Positions 51,620 to 63,298 of a DNA stretch of 64,000 bases are shown here, in pieces. Each line of letters opens with the position of its first letter. Position 1 is the stretch's first letter. Made by a program: the position numbers and the translations under genes. Origin of the DNA: Symsagittifera roscoffensis. Lineage: Eukaryota > Xenacoelomorpha > Acoela > Convolutidae. The DNA is taken from contig NW_026971466.1 in assembly GCF_963678635.1 (NCBI RefSeq), forward strand, positions 25,106 through 89,105, written 5' to 3'. Under the pieces are notes generated by a model. It had not been told where the DNA came from and ran no database searches. It saw only the letters and a program-made list of their open reading frames with translations.

Positions 51620-52529
51620 TGATCTCAAAACTTGGGTTTTTGCTGAAATAGTTTGCTGTAGAAACTAAACAAGGGATACTAAAGGAGAACATGTACAATT
51701 TAGATGGTAATAGTTAGACGTTATCAGTTCTATTTTATCTCTGCCAACAAAGTGTTCGTTCAATTGATACTATTTTCTCCTAAATTCCTCAGTTCTGACT
51801 GAAATTTCTTGCAAAATGAGTTCAACAGCGAAAATATGCAATAAGCAGAAAGCAAGAATAAGCGTAAGACACAGAAAATTTTTACGGAAAAACCATGAAA
51901 ATTATGCTGTAGAAGCAACAGAGAGATAATCATCAGTTTTGAAGAAGATTTTGTTGAATATCATACAATCTAATATACTGTTAAGAGAAATATACCCCAG
52001 TTTTAGTCAGTTTTAGCAGTAAAATGTTCAATTTTTTATCAACGATTTGGAACTTATTATTCATAATAATGATAAAAAGGTCTCAGAAGTTGTAATTTTT
52101 ATACAAGTTTGGGTGATTCTTTGAGTGAAAATTGATCCAAAACCTTCCATCTACTGTAAAGACTCCATGGGTCTTGAAATTTTTGTAAGGTTTCAGTAGG
52201 TTTCAGCATAGTTTAACTTAGATTGAGTACAGTTTCAAAATAACAATCATCTTATAAAATAGTTATTAAGTCAATTTATATCAAATCTTATCGTGTTTTG
52301 ATGTTTTTTGAGAAAATTATCATTTTTTTATAAACATTTCCAAATTTTTGCACATCTTACCATGGACTCACCATGAACCTATAAACATAATCTCTTCATT
52401 ACACATTCTACATGTAATACTCAAAAATTACATAACGCACGTCGAGATTTTTGCGAAAAAACTAGACATTTCCACACAAAATCCAAAAAATACCGTTTTT
52501 CTTACCATTTTCTTACCATCACACTGAAA

Positions 52530-52869
52530 CCTTACCATTCCCTATCTTAATACATTGGGAAACCTATTCCCTGTGTTAATACAATAAATTTCTAATCCTT
52601 ATACATAGGGATATCTATACACTATCCTAATACATGGGAAATCTAAACACTATCTTAAGACATGGTAAGATCGGGCGCCAAAAATTTTTCTGAAACTTAC
52701 CATCTGAAACCTTACCATCTTAATAGATTGGAAAACCTATTCCCTATCTTAATACATTGGGAAATCTATAGCCTATGTTAATACAAAGGGTGATGACCGG
52801 ATAATCTATAGCCTATGTTATTACATGGGGGTCGTCACAAAAACACCCCCCTCCCCCCCCCCCCCCCCC
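52530..52869. repeat. Terminal TTAATACAT repeats and poly-C tract, right end
   Basis: Mirror of 36,548-36,870, ending in a C-rich run of C6-T-C18 just inside GATCGCCTCACCCTTCTACTACT. The homopolymer length may not be reliable. Confidence 0.65.
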
Positions 52870-52893
52870 TGATCGCCTCACCCTTCTACTACT

Positions 52894-55444
52894 ATTATAC
52901 GAGTCGCTCAATTATTAAACTTGTAACAAAACTGAAAAAGAAACAATTTAAGAAAGAATATATAAAAAAACATTAAAACTATTATTGTCGTCTTACGGAC
53001 TCAGCTATTACTCTATTTCTTCCGCGATTTTTTGGGCGAAAAACGATTACGTTTCATTGTGAGTTTTCAGATTGGCACTATGACCTATGGCGCTAAAAAA
53101 ACTGGAGAGTCTCCAGCTCAAAAGATGAAGACTGATGAAGCTCGTTGTAATTCCCTGCAAGCCTTTAATCTTTACCTTTGTGCTCCAAATAAAACCTTCG
53201 AGTACGTTTATAACGAGAAAACCTGTTGATTTTAAATGTTTCTCTATGTTTTCATTTACGTTGCCTCTACAGTACACCAAAGCGCAGTTTGTGTCTTGCA
53301 TTGAAGTATCATAGTGATAAGTTACTCAGTACTCTGGGGTTGTTGATGGCGTCGAGCTAAACAAGAGGATTATTACAATGTGATAGATGGTGATACAGGT
53401 AGGGTTGTGTTTTTTTGCAGGTCCCTAGCTTTAAAGTTGTACTCAATCCGGGTTTTTTTGAAAAAAAAATTCTCTTTTTCGCTCTGGGGAATTTGCCGAA
53501 AATTTACTTAGCGCATGATATAAGGAACAAGATCCTAATTCAATCACCGGATGACTAAGAAACGTATACTGGACAATGCGTTTGCTCCTATTTACCAAAA
53601 GGGTTGGAAACTAAGCAGGGTTAGAAAATTTTAACATTATACGTGGAAAATTAATGAGGTTGAAAAATTTCATTTTTTTAGCCACTTAAGGAAGCGGTAC
53701 TTGATCGCTCATCTTTTCTGTCAAGCAAAAAAAAAACATTTAATCGGACGGTTCAAAATGGCTAGGATACATTTAATTTAAGTTGGCGTTCAGTTTTACC
53801 AAGGTGAGTGGGGATCAAGCAATTTGGTGGAACTTCAACATCCCACGTGGAAAAAACCTAAAGATGAGAAAAGTTTAACTCCACTTGCCTTATACTTCCG
53901 TACCATACCACTTAATTTGCGTTTAAGATTAGCCTCAGTAATTGTTTTATATATAGTGTTTCGCTGTTGTTTTTGCTGAATTAAAAACACTGTTTTTTGC
54001 TGAAAAAAAATCCTTGAAAAAAACGCCTGCTCTTTTTCTTTTGAAAAAACTCAAATCATTCACTTTGTTTTTTAAACCAGGATGTTAAAAGCAACCAAAG
54101 GTAAATGAAAACTCTTATGCCGATTTTTTTCTCGTTTTTTGTTGATAAAGTTTGTGCTGATTTGTTGAGACTGGGGATATTTTTCGAATTTTTCTTGTGC
54201 AAAATTTTCAGAAATTTCCATCAGCGCGTCTGGTCGATAAACTGGTTCAAAAATTTATCCTAGTATATGTTGGCTTTGTCCTGAATTAATGAATTTTTGA
54301 TCCAAAATCAGTTATACAAAAACTTTTGTATATAAAAAAGGTCAAATCGTTTTAGTACCGATTATAATGATTCTTAGTTCATCCGAAAATACCAAAAACT
54401 TTGAGTTTCAACAAGAATTACCCGTTGTAGCTTCCGTTGATTACGCTGAAAATGTAAACCAGGATTTAGATTTTCAGCATTTTAAAAGTTTTGGATTCTC
54501 CTTAAAGTTTTTTTGGTAGATTGAACCGTCAACGTCTGAGGGTTTTGAAGACTTCAGTCGAGGACAGGACAACTTGTCAGCAGCCTCACTCTATTTGTAG
54601 CTCTCAGGATACCTGCTCAGCGATTACTATTTTATAGGAAGTATCCTGTTCGGATTCGCCACCGGAGCACAAACGCAGCAACAATTATCTTTGCAAGCCT
54701 TTGACTGGTATCTGGGCTTAATTTGTACGCCTCGTTGGAGTTTTGGGCTTCTTTTTCTTTTTCTCCACCTCTTGTATATTAGATCGGAATATGAGTAGAT
54801 CGGCTTCGCTAGGTATATCGGGTTTTGTTCTGGATAATCGATAATCGGTGAATAATATCAAAATTTCATAAAAGCAAAATTCAAAAATTCACCATTTTTC
54901 AGCTCCGATTATGAAATAAATCAACGCAAACAAGCCACAGAAACCGATATAACCATGAGAAAAATTGCTTTTTTATTGCTCAGCGTAAATCTAGGCAGAA
55001 CCGAAGGAGAACTAAAAAACTGTTAAAAAGGTCAAATGGGGCACGAGCCCCTAAAGTTCACATGCATTAGGGTGAGATTATGGAGCTCGAAATCGCGCCA
55101 ATCCACGCACATTCAAATTTGTTTGCTCTAGACAACTTTTAGTCCAATGGTATTCATTCCTGTTCTTATTCTCTCTTTTACACTTGCGTTACAAAAACTT
55201 TGATTTGTTTTACTAGTGAGTTTGTTTTAAATGCTTCTTTCAATTTTTATCCGTTTAATAGTCTTTTTACAAAATTTTTAGAAAAAACAATTGAAAGGAT
55301 AAGTAGGTACTCTTATTTGTACCAAATTACTTCTGGCGGAAAGTTTTATTCACAATTGAAAGAAAAAAATTCAAAGAAAAAAATAAGGTAGAAGCAATGT
55401 ATTTTGAACCAGGGTTGTATCCAATTATCCAGCTATAATGGAAA
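52894..55444. repeat. Copy B of the tandem duplication, right part
   Basis: Starts with the second ATTATA (52,894-52,899) and matches 33,780-35,858. It contains an extra ~600 bp (53,994-54,592) with no recognisable ends and lacks ~135 bp present in copy A. No gene is supported in it. Confidence 0.85.
53994..54592. other. ~600-bp insertion specific to copy B
   Basis: Copy A runs directly from AACACTGTTT to TTTGTAGCTCTC (about 34,875); copy B has ~600 bp of AT-rich sequence between these. I see no inverted ends or clear target duplication, so it may be an insertion or a deletion from copy A. Confidence 0.55.
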
Positions 55445-56410
55445 TTGTGCAAATTTATGATACAAAACTTTATGATACAAAAACTCCTGTATTGTGGTGT
55501 GTTCTTTTCATTTCCTTGTAAAAAAGATATTTAATGTTTAAGGGACATTACATGAATTATCAGTCCTCTTTACCAATATTCAATTTAAAAAGTAGATGAA
55601 AACACTTTCTCTAGTGTCAAAATAGAAGCAAAACAGAGGTATTCGCAGATTTTGAGTGTATTTAGGACATAAAAAATATCCAGGAATGTGAAGGAAAATC
55701 TGAAAAAAAGGATTATTTTTTGAATAGTACGAGAAACAAATTTGAAAAAAAATTGAAAACTGTAAGCTAAAAGCAAATTTTTTTGAATTGAGTTTGGAGA
55801 CAAAATTGTTCCAAACAAATTTTGTTTGGCTCGATGTCAATTATTTCAAAGGTTACGCGGGGAAGTATGTATACTCTACAAATATCCAAATTTTAAATCT
55901 TTTTTATTTTCTTCAGAGTAACTTTTTAAGAGCGTTTGACGAAAAATGATTATTCAGAAAGACGAAAAAATTGATATGTCGATGATAGGAGATGATCATT
56001 TATCAAAATAACCCCAAAAAAGAAAGGTTCAAATTTAACAGATTTTAGTCTCAAAATTAGGCAAATAGTTTTTTTTACACTTTTTCTAGTTTTGCTAAAG
56101 CTTGCACCGTATGTTACACATGTCTCTCACTTCAGAAAACAAAATGTACCTCAAGTTAACGAGTGTGACTTTTCAAGAGAATGTTTATTTTTTGTATGAA
56201 AAGTTTGTTTCATAGCCGATAACCGATGTCTCTATTACCCGCGAGGGATAACATCTGGTGTTGCAAAATTGACTGACATGTCCGAGCAAAAATTGTTTAT
56301 ATTGACTACCACGCTTCAATAAACAAACTTGAAAGATTTTTTACAAACTAGAGCGTCCTCATTCACCGCGGGGGTAACTATAAACTAATAAAATTAACTA
56401 AATACATTTA
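55445..56410. other. AT-rich stretch, nothing recognised
   Basis: No ATG-initiated frame with protein-like content on either strand, no repeats matching elsewhere in the window. Confidence 0.5.
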
Positions 56411-58241
56411 TACGGGGTGTCTCAAAACTAAAGTTAAGGTTTATTTGCCAAATCAAAGTTCATGAAAATTTGGAACACATGTTAGCAGCCGAAGACACAG
56501 TTTTTCTGAAACCGATAACGCTGAAACAAAGAGCCTTTTCAACGCCGCAGAAACGCAAACTGCGCTGAATTGTTCAGGCTTCTCGCTTGTAAAAAAGGAT
56601 TTTACAATCAAGCAGCGAGTGCTTTTGTTTCAAAATAGCCTGTACAAAACAAACATTTAAGGCTATTCGTCAAACTGCTTAAAATAAGAATGCTGAGGAG
56701 AGTAGTTTTCGGATGCAGAAACGAGCTGGAAGATGTCGACAGTTTTTTCCCCGGTCGAACAAAATCAATTCGGTTAGTACATAAGTGGTTACGTGGTTAG
56801 AAAACATTGTATACTCTTTTCGTGTTTTTTAACGTTTCGTTGTTTTAAATTAATCGTTTTTGTAGGATGACAAACTGAAGTAAACCGCTATGTTTATCAG
56901 AGCATTTAAAAATTTGTCTCTAAAAATAAGTAGAAAATCTCGGCATCCTTCTATGGCCAAACACTAATGGTAAAACTTGAAGAACGACTGGCAGGAAAAA
57001 AAGGCGAAAAATTCTGAGAGTGTCCCAAAATATATTCTAAAGTGAAAATACGTTTCATTTACCGATGCAAGCTTCAAGAAATTGAGACACATGTTTAGCA
57101 TCCTAAGAAACAAATTATCTGGAGACGATAACGCTGAATCGCGTCTGAGCAAAAAAAAATTACCGCAATTTGTTACTCGACAAAAACTCAAACTGCGTTG
57201 AACTAATCTTGCTTCTCAATTGTGAAATTACTATTTGGAACACATGTCTAGCAACCCAAGAAACAGATATCCTGAAAACCGAAACGCTGAGTTATCTCCG
57301 GACAAAATAAAATGAAACAATTTGCCACTCCGCAGAAACGCAAACTGCGCTGAACTAATCATGCTTCTCACTTGTAACAATGCATTTTACAATCAAGCTG
57401 CGAATCTTCGTTGTTTTAAGTTCTGCAAGTACAGAACGAACAATTGAAACTTTTTGACATCTCGCTTGAAAGAAGAACACTGAGGGAAGTAGTTTTCGGG
57501 GTGCAGAAGCCAGCTTGAAGATGTCAACAGTTCTTTCCCAAGTTGAACAAAACTTTGGCTGTCTTAACAAAATGTGTATCTCGGGCTGCTAGGTATATGT
57601 GCAAAACTTTAAGAAAATTGACCAAGTTTTTATGCAGCACACCATGGGAGAGAAAAGAGATATGGAAAAAATGGTCTTTTAAAAATTATCTGGAAACGAT
57701 AACGCTGAATCGCGTCTGAGCAAAAAAAATTACCGCAATTTGTTACTCGACAAAAACTCAAACTGCGTTGAACTAATCTTGATTCTCAATTGTGAAATTA
57801 CTATTTGGAACACATGTTTAGCAACCCAAGAAACAGATGTCCTGAAAACCGAAACGCTGAATTATCTCCGGACAAAAAAGTGAAACAATTTGTCACTCCG
57901 CAGAAACGCAAACTGCGCTGAATTAGTCATGCTTCTCACTTGTAAGAATGCATTTTACAATCAAGCCGCGAATCTTCGTTGTTTTAAGTTCTGCAAGTAC
58001 AGAACGAACAACTGAAACTTTTTGACATCTCGCTTGAAAGAAGAACACTGAGGGAAGTAGTTTTCGGGGTGCAGAATCCAGCTTGAAGATGTCAACAGTT
58101 TTTCCCAAGTTGAACAAAACTTTAGCTGTCTTTAAAAAATGTGTATCTCGGGCTGCTAGGTATATGTGCAAAACTTTAAGAAAATTGACCAAGTAGTTGT
58201 CGAGATATTCAGTTTGGATCTTTTTTTTTGGGAAACCGTGT
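56411..58241. repeat. Possible Tc1/mariner-type non-autonomous element
   Basis: Starts TACGGGGTGTCTCAAAA and ends with the inverse of TACACGGTTTCCCAAAA, agreeing at 13 of 17 positions with TA at both edges, as in Tc1/mariner derivatives. No transposase is visible. The interior is made of related sub-repeats (GAAACGCAAACTGCGCTGAA at about 56,557, 57,338 and 57,906). The right-hand boundary is uncertain because a duplication runs across it. Confidence 0.35.
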
Positions 58242-58527
58242 ATTTTTTATTAAACTTTTTGATGCTCTGTGTTTCACAGATTGCTTTATAAATAAAATTG
58301 CTTTTTGAATCAATTTCTATCTGTTTGTAAAATCAAAAAATTAAACGATTGTATTTGGAAAGGAACGATAGGATATACTAAAACAATCGAAATATGTTTC
58401 ACAAAAAACTAATTTGCATTCAATGTTGAGTGTTCGTTTTATTTTTTAAAACATTACTGGTAATTCTATGCAGCACATCATGAGAGAGAAAAAAGATATG
58501 GAAAAAATGGTCTTTTAAAAACACATA
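57111..58527. repeat. Tandem duplication of a ~570-bp segment
   Basis: 57,111-57,683 is repeated from 57,684. The second copy contains an extra ~270 bp (about 58,196-58,466) before the shared end (ATGCAGCAC...GGTCTTTTAAAAA at about 57,632 and 58,470). A weaker third copy of part of it lies at 56,500-56,770. The minus-strand frames found in it are carried along by the repeat. Confidence 0.85.
58271..58370. repeat. Dispersed ~100-bp repeat, copy 1
   Basis: Shares ATTGCTTTATAAAT, TTTCTATCTGTTTGTAAAATC and TTGGAAAGGAACG-type phrases with 61,251-61,350 in the same order and orientation. Confidence 0.7.
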
Positions 58528-58727
58528 AGAAATTGCAAAAAACTGAGGCATATTAGTAGATTAACTGAATCAAACAGGTTCTGAGATTGATCACCAGATG
58601 TTGCGAGCTTGACTACAAAGATGGAAACACGCTGAATAGCTGAATTGGTTATACACGCTGAACATTGGTTATACACGCTGAACACGCTGAACAGCCTTAA
58701 TTATTCGATTTTTGGCGATACCAGGAA

Positions 58728-59051
58728 ATGTGCTCAGTAGGAAGCCACAAAAGCCGATCTGATAAAAAAACTGAAAACAAAATTATTTCATTACGAGTCC
58801 AAACTGTGCTTGGATATGCGCACAATTATGTGTGTGTAAGTCTCTGGAACCATGAGAAAAATCTTGTCGGAATGATCATAGAAAACAAAAAAAAACAGAA
58901 GAAGGACAAACTGATCGTCCTTGCTGCGGAATCTGCTTACAATTTACAAAATACACAGTTTGGCCCCTCAATGCTTCAATTTTTAAGAAGTAAGCAAACT
59001 TTAAAAATGTCTCTGTTGGTGAATGTGATAAACTACACTTTGATGCTCTAA
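58728..59051 (+). CDS. Hypothetical protein (107 aa)
   Basis: ATG at 58,728, open for 107 codons. The product is basic with a KKKQKKDK patch and no domain that I recognise. Coding appearance is fair (LRVQTVLGYAHNYVCVSLW), but there is no second copy or conserved neighbour to support it. Confidence 0.3.
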   Translation: MCSVGSHKSRSDKKTENKIISLRVQTVLGYAHNYVCVSLWNHEKNLVGMIIENKKKQKKDKLIVLAAESAYNLQNTQFGPSMLQFLRSKQTLKMSLLVNVINYTLML

Positions 59052-61250
59052 TTATTAATTTAACGAGAAAAAAAATGTCTACTAGAGAACTTTTTGATGA
59101 AATTATTTGATCAGCAAACTTGCTTTTTGAATATTTGAGCCTAAAAATTGTTTTAAAAGCCTGGATTCAGGATTGACTTAAGAGATTGGTAAATATCAGG
59201 CTATCAAAAATCTGCAAAAATCGAATATTTAGGCGAGTTCTATTCAGCCGAAAATGTAAAGCCCACGACCCTAACGCTTCAGCTTTTAGTCTGATTTATA
59301 ATGAGTCTAACAAAAACTCAGTCGTATGATCTATTTATTATACTGGCGTTCTCAGTCTTACTTCTGGCCTTCTCAGTCTTACTTCGAGTTGGATTTTTGA
59401 TTTTTTAAAAGACATCTCCTTAGTCTCTCAAATAACTTCGTAAAATCTGATGTTTCGTGTATCTTGATTGAACCAAAATTAGCCATATCTGGTTAATCCC
59501 AGCGCATTCATTCGTGTGAAACCGTTAAAACCTATATCGATTGAATGTCATGTCATCTCTTGAATTGTCACGGCGTTGGTTATAAATTGATTGGTCAGAA
59601 TCGCAAAAAAACTCTTCAAATATTCTTATAATCAGCAATATAAAGCGCCAGATTTGGATGCTCAGGTCTAAGGATTGGTGAGTTTGAATGCAGCACTTGA
59701 GCTTACACCAGCCGAAAAAAGTTAAACCTCTTTTTTTTGGATAATTTGCACTTACGGCAAAAATTTTGAAGAACTAGCTGAGGTCCATTGGCATATCTGG
59801 TCATGTTGATACTCAGTAGGCTGTTGTACGTTTGTTACATTGCTTTAATAGCCTTTAGTCTGTTTTTAAATGATTTTACACTCGCTCATTTTTTTCATGT
59901 GGAAAATTTAGTAACAGTTTGTCACATTGAACAGAGAGCAAACCTGGAGGGCAGCAACGTTTTTCGAAACTTCAAAGTAATCTAGAAGCTGAATCCCTTA
60001 ATTACCATAAATAGAGCCACGAAGTCATAAAAGAACGTAGAGTGATTGTTGAGAACTAAAATTAGGGTGAAAAGGGCAAATAAAATTAGGGTGATTTTGG
60101 GTCTGTCAGCGAGCATCTGTGCAATTCTCAGATGGATTGTTGCTTGCAGAAAACGTAAATCAAGTACGCTACATCCATTGATGTCCAACTTTTCGGTCAA
60201 AAAGCATGGCTACCACCAACACGAATTAAAAAATTCTAGAGTGGAACTTTTTTGTCACTTTTCTCAGGGACATTTATAAAACATTCTGGTCAACAAATTA
60301 TCATGAACATTGACTGCTGCGTCATGGGGAATAAAACATTTGTGTCCCGCCAGAATGAGCTTACTTTTTTGTGGTCAGATAGGGAGGCACAGAAGCAAGC
60401 GCGTATTGGCTCGCAGTTGCAAGCGGGAATTTTACGCAGTCACCGGTAACCTCAAGTTTATGAATTGGCTTTGCGTTTTGTTTAGTGGATTAGTTCCCAA
60501 CGTCCGTTGAATAACTTCTTTCGATTTGGACAAAATGAGACATTTGTCAGCGATGAAAAATCGATCAAAAACGCAAACCAACTGGAACCGTGAGTTATTG
60601 ACCGGTGATTTTGTTCAGATCGTCAACAGCCCTTGTGTGCTCTCTTTCTTAGGTCGCGTCACTCAGTTGCTCTAAGACAAAATATAATGTCGCGTACCCC
60701 TCAACGCTTAAAATTATACCTGGATATTCAGATACCCCCTTGTTATACTCAGTTCGTCTTTGGGGGGTCGAAAACTCTTACTCTTTCTCACCTGTGAAAA
60801 AATAAGAACAAAGTGAAGCTGATATTTTTGCATAAAATTTAAAGGTCTTTAATGTCGCGTAATACACAGAGAATTGCAACTGCTTTGCAGTGCGCTCGAT
60901 TCTCACCTAGTAAAGGTCTTTTTAAAATCAAAACTAAGGCAAACAAAATACAATATAAAAATAACACTATTTTACTCCGTTATTTGTCCAAGAAAATTGA
61001 AATTTATAAAACGCTCTAGCACATTTGAGTCCTCGGTGCTGTGAAAACAGTTGTAAAGTATTGTCCGAATTTAGTCTGTTGACTTTTTGAGTCATTCGGA
61101 GTTACCTCTGTTTATTTATTTTTATTCAAAAGAACTCTATTTTTTCAATCAGCACAATCAACCTAATCGATCATTTATGGTGTTAAAGTTTTTAGCATGG
61201 CCATTCAATTATCAAACTTATTGAGCTGTCACATTCATTTAACAATCATG
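59052..61250. other. AT-rich stretch, nothing recognised
   Basis: Several short open frames, mostly without ATG or with no protein-like content. No repeats except the phrase TAATGTCGCGTA seen twice (near 60,684 and 60,851). Confidence 0.5.
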
Positions 61251-61350
61251 CTTCACGGATTGCTTTATAAATCAAAAAAAATTTTGAATCGATTTCCATC
61301 TGTTTGTAAAATCAAAAAAATTAAAAGAATGCAATTGGAAAGGAACGGAA
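61251..61350. repeat. Dispersed ~100-bp repeat, copy 2
   Basis: Partner of 58,271-58,370, same orientation, diverged by substitutions and small indels. Confidence 0.7.
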
Positions 61351-62705
61351 GAGTCGAAACAAAACTAATTCCGTAGGAGAGAGAACCTCGGCACAACACC
61401 CCAGAAAAATAAGAAAAGCTTTTGCCAGAAGCGCTGTGTAAAAACCTTTGTACTGAATTTAAGTTATATATTTTTGGTGACGGACAGCTCATAAAATGTA
61501 TTATGCGCGGTTATTTTTCCCCATTTTTCCCCAAGGATTTTTAGATCACATTAAATAAATTCGACTTATGTTTGGCAAGTTGAGGATGCTGAAGGGAAAA
61601 ATTGGCCCATTTTGATGCTGAAAACAAAAGCATCACTGCGGGCCGCTCTTTTGAAGAAAAATACAATAAACATATTTTTCAACAAAGGAAATTGGATGTT
61701 CTTGTTGATTCATGCTTCTTTGCTTCGTCTTTTAAATTCTACAGGCTTCGAAAATCTGTGGCGGGAATGTTTGAACCATAACATTGGGTTAACTGAAACT
61801 TATTGATTTTTGCCGTTGTCTTTTCGATCTGGGGTTCTTCCTCTAGTTATAGAATGTCTGGTTTTAGCAAATGCAAGTGACTTATTAAATTTTCGATGTT
61901 CTCCAGGTTCTCTTTGGCTATTAATGCCAATTGAAACATATCCCTCCGGTCTGCCCATTGAGTCAGAGGTCGATCGTATGCGTTTGCCAGAATGGGGGAG
62001 CTCCCTTAATGCCAGAATCGCTTAGAAATGGCTGCGCCATAAAAAAATGTACTAATGCTCTAACTAAATTAAGCTTAAATTAATTAAAAACTAAAGAATA
62101 GAGCTCAATTAAAATGTGTGTTATATCTAACTAAGACACAATAACACTGAAGCTTGCTCACTCCTATGGAGGTCGCTAGCAGTAGACAAAGTCATATGAG
62201 ACCTGTTAGATAAAATGAGTAAAGGAAATAAAAACAATGACAACAGAGTGCAAGCAATCAAAAACGATAAAGGTAACAAAGAACAAGATTCCGTGCGATG
62301 TAGCAAAAAGACGACGAATTTAATCGCACATTTTATTGTCAATCGGAAAAGAAGGCAGACAAAAACCTAATGAGTAAATAAGCCAATGTAGGCTTAATGA
62401 TAAATAGGATCAAAACTATCGGCTTATGGGAGTTTTTTAAATCCCATAGGAAACTGGCATTTGAATATTCACACTTAAATCTAGTAGAAACGAAGGTCGC
62501 ATTGAAAGATGCGATAAGCTCCTAGCGGCATCACATGATTTAGCACAAGTATTTTACTCGATCACATTGAAGGAAATAAGGCTACGAGACATATTCACGC
62601 TAAAACTGGCGAACTTAGATATACGAAAGGAACTCTAAAAAGAAACCTTGGATCCTCAACCCTGCTTTAAAATAGCAGCAAATCTAGAAAAAAAACGAGA
62701 GAAAA
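61351..62705. other. No supported gene
   Basis: Open frames at 61,612-61,806 and 61,810-62,025 lack ATG support or known motifs. Nothing else is seen. Confidence 0.45.
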
Positions 62706-63298
62706 ATGGCAGTAGTTCAAGACAACAAGAGCAGAATATCGGAAAACAATCATGGCAGAAGGGACGAGCAGTTGCTTCATGGAAAAGATAAGTAGACATT
62801 GTCCAAAGACGCAAAGAAAAGCATGGAACACACAAGACTCAATTAAACATGTGCTGCAATCGAAGGAAGGAATGGACAATTGTGGATGTACGTTTGGGGG
62901 GGGGGCACTTTTCCCCAATTGATAGATCACCAGGAAAGCAGAGCTAGAGCGAACCTAGTATAAAATACAAGTAACGGAATGGACACAGACGAACTATTTT
63001 GCAATATCGAAAACGACGAATTTAAAACTCTATGCGGAATCGTAATCGAAAGACAAAACATGCTGCATGATATTCATCAGCTGGCAAAAATCGGGACTAG
63101 AAGCAGTGTGTAGTAACTCACTTACACACAGCAGGGTGTCCCATGGAGGCTGTGTACAAACAAGTGACGGAGAACGAATTGAAACCGACTCAGGGTACAG
63201 AGTTCTTAGAAAAATTAGACATACAGATGTCACAGCAGCAAAACTTACGCGTAGACAATGACTCGCGTTCGAAATATCATTGGAGGAATGCGACCTAA
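62706..63298 (+). other. Run of very short ORFs, possibly an eroded coding region
   Basis: Three ATG frames follow each other: 62,706-62,795 (29 aa), 62,979-63,113 (44 aa, MDTDELFCNIENDEF...) and 63,143-63,298 (51 aa, MEAVYKQVTENELK...). Composition is less AT-rich and more protein-like than the surroundings. They are in different frames, so this may be a decayed gene or a gene with small introns. A G10 run at about 62,893 lies within. No family recognised. Confidence 0.25.

Larger units (their letters stand above)
36500..52893. mobile_element. 16.4-kb Polinton/Maverick-like element, probably non-autonomous
   Basis: The ends are AGTAGTAGAAGGG and its exact reverse complement, so the element is AG...CT like known Polintons. 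It is flanked by a 6-bp duplication, with an empty site in copy A of the host duplication. Inverted arms of about 4.7 and 4.2 kb surround a 7.5-kb core. The arms hold the zinc-finger start of a polymerase gene plus one small conserved ORF. The core holds two small ORFs and a large tandem array. I find no capsid, protease, ATPase or integrase gene and no polymerase palm, so mobilisation would need a helper. Assignment is strong on ends and target site, weaker on gene content. Confidence 0.82.
48668..52893. repeat. Right inverted arm (TIR) of the Polinton-like element
   Basis: Reverse complement of 36,500-41,178. Near 52,145-52,172 it has a ~28-45-bp patch (CTACTGTAAAGACTCCATGGG) copied from further inside the same arm (about 50,160-50,205), in place of ~470 bp found in the left arm. 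Confidence 0.85.
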
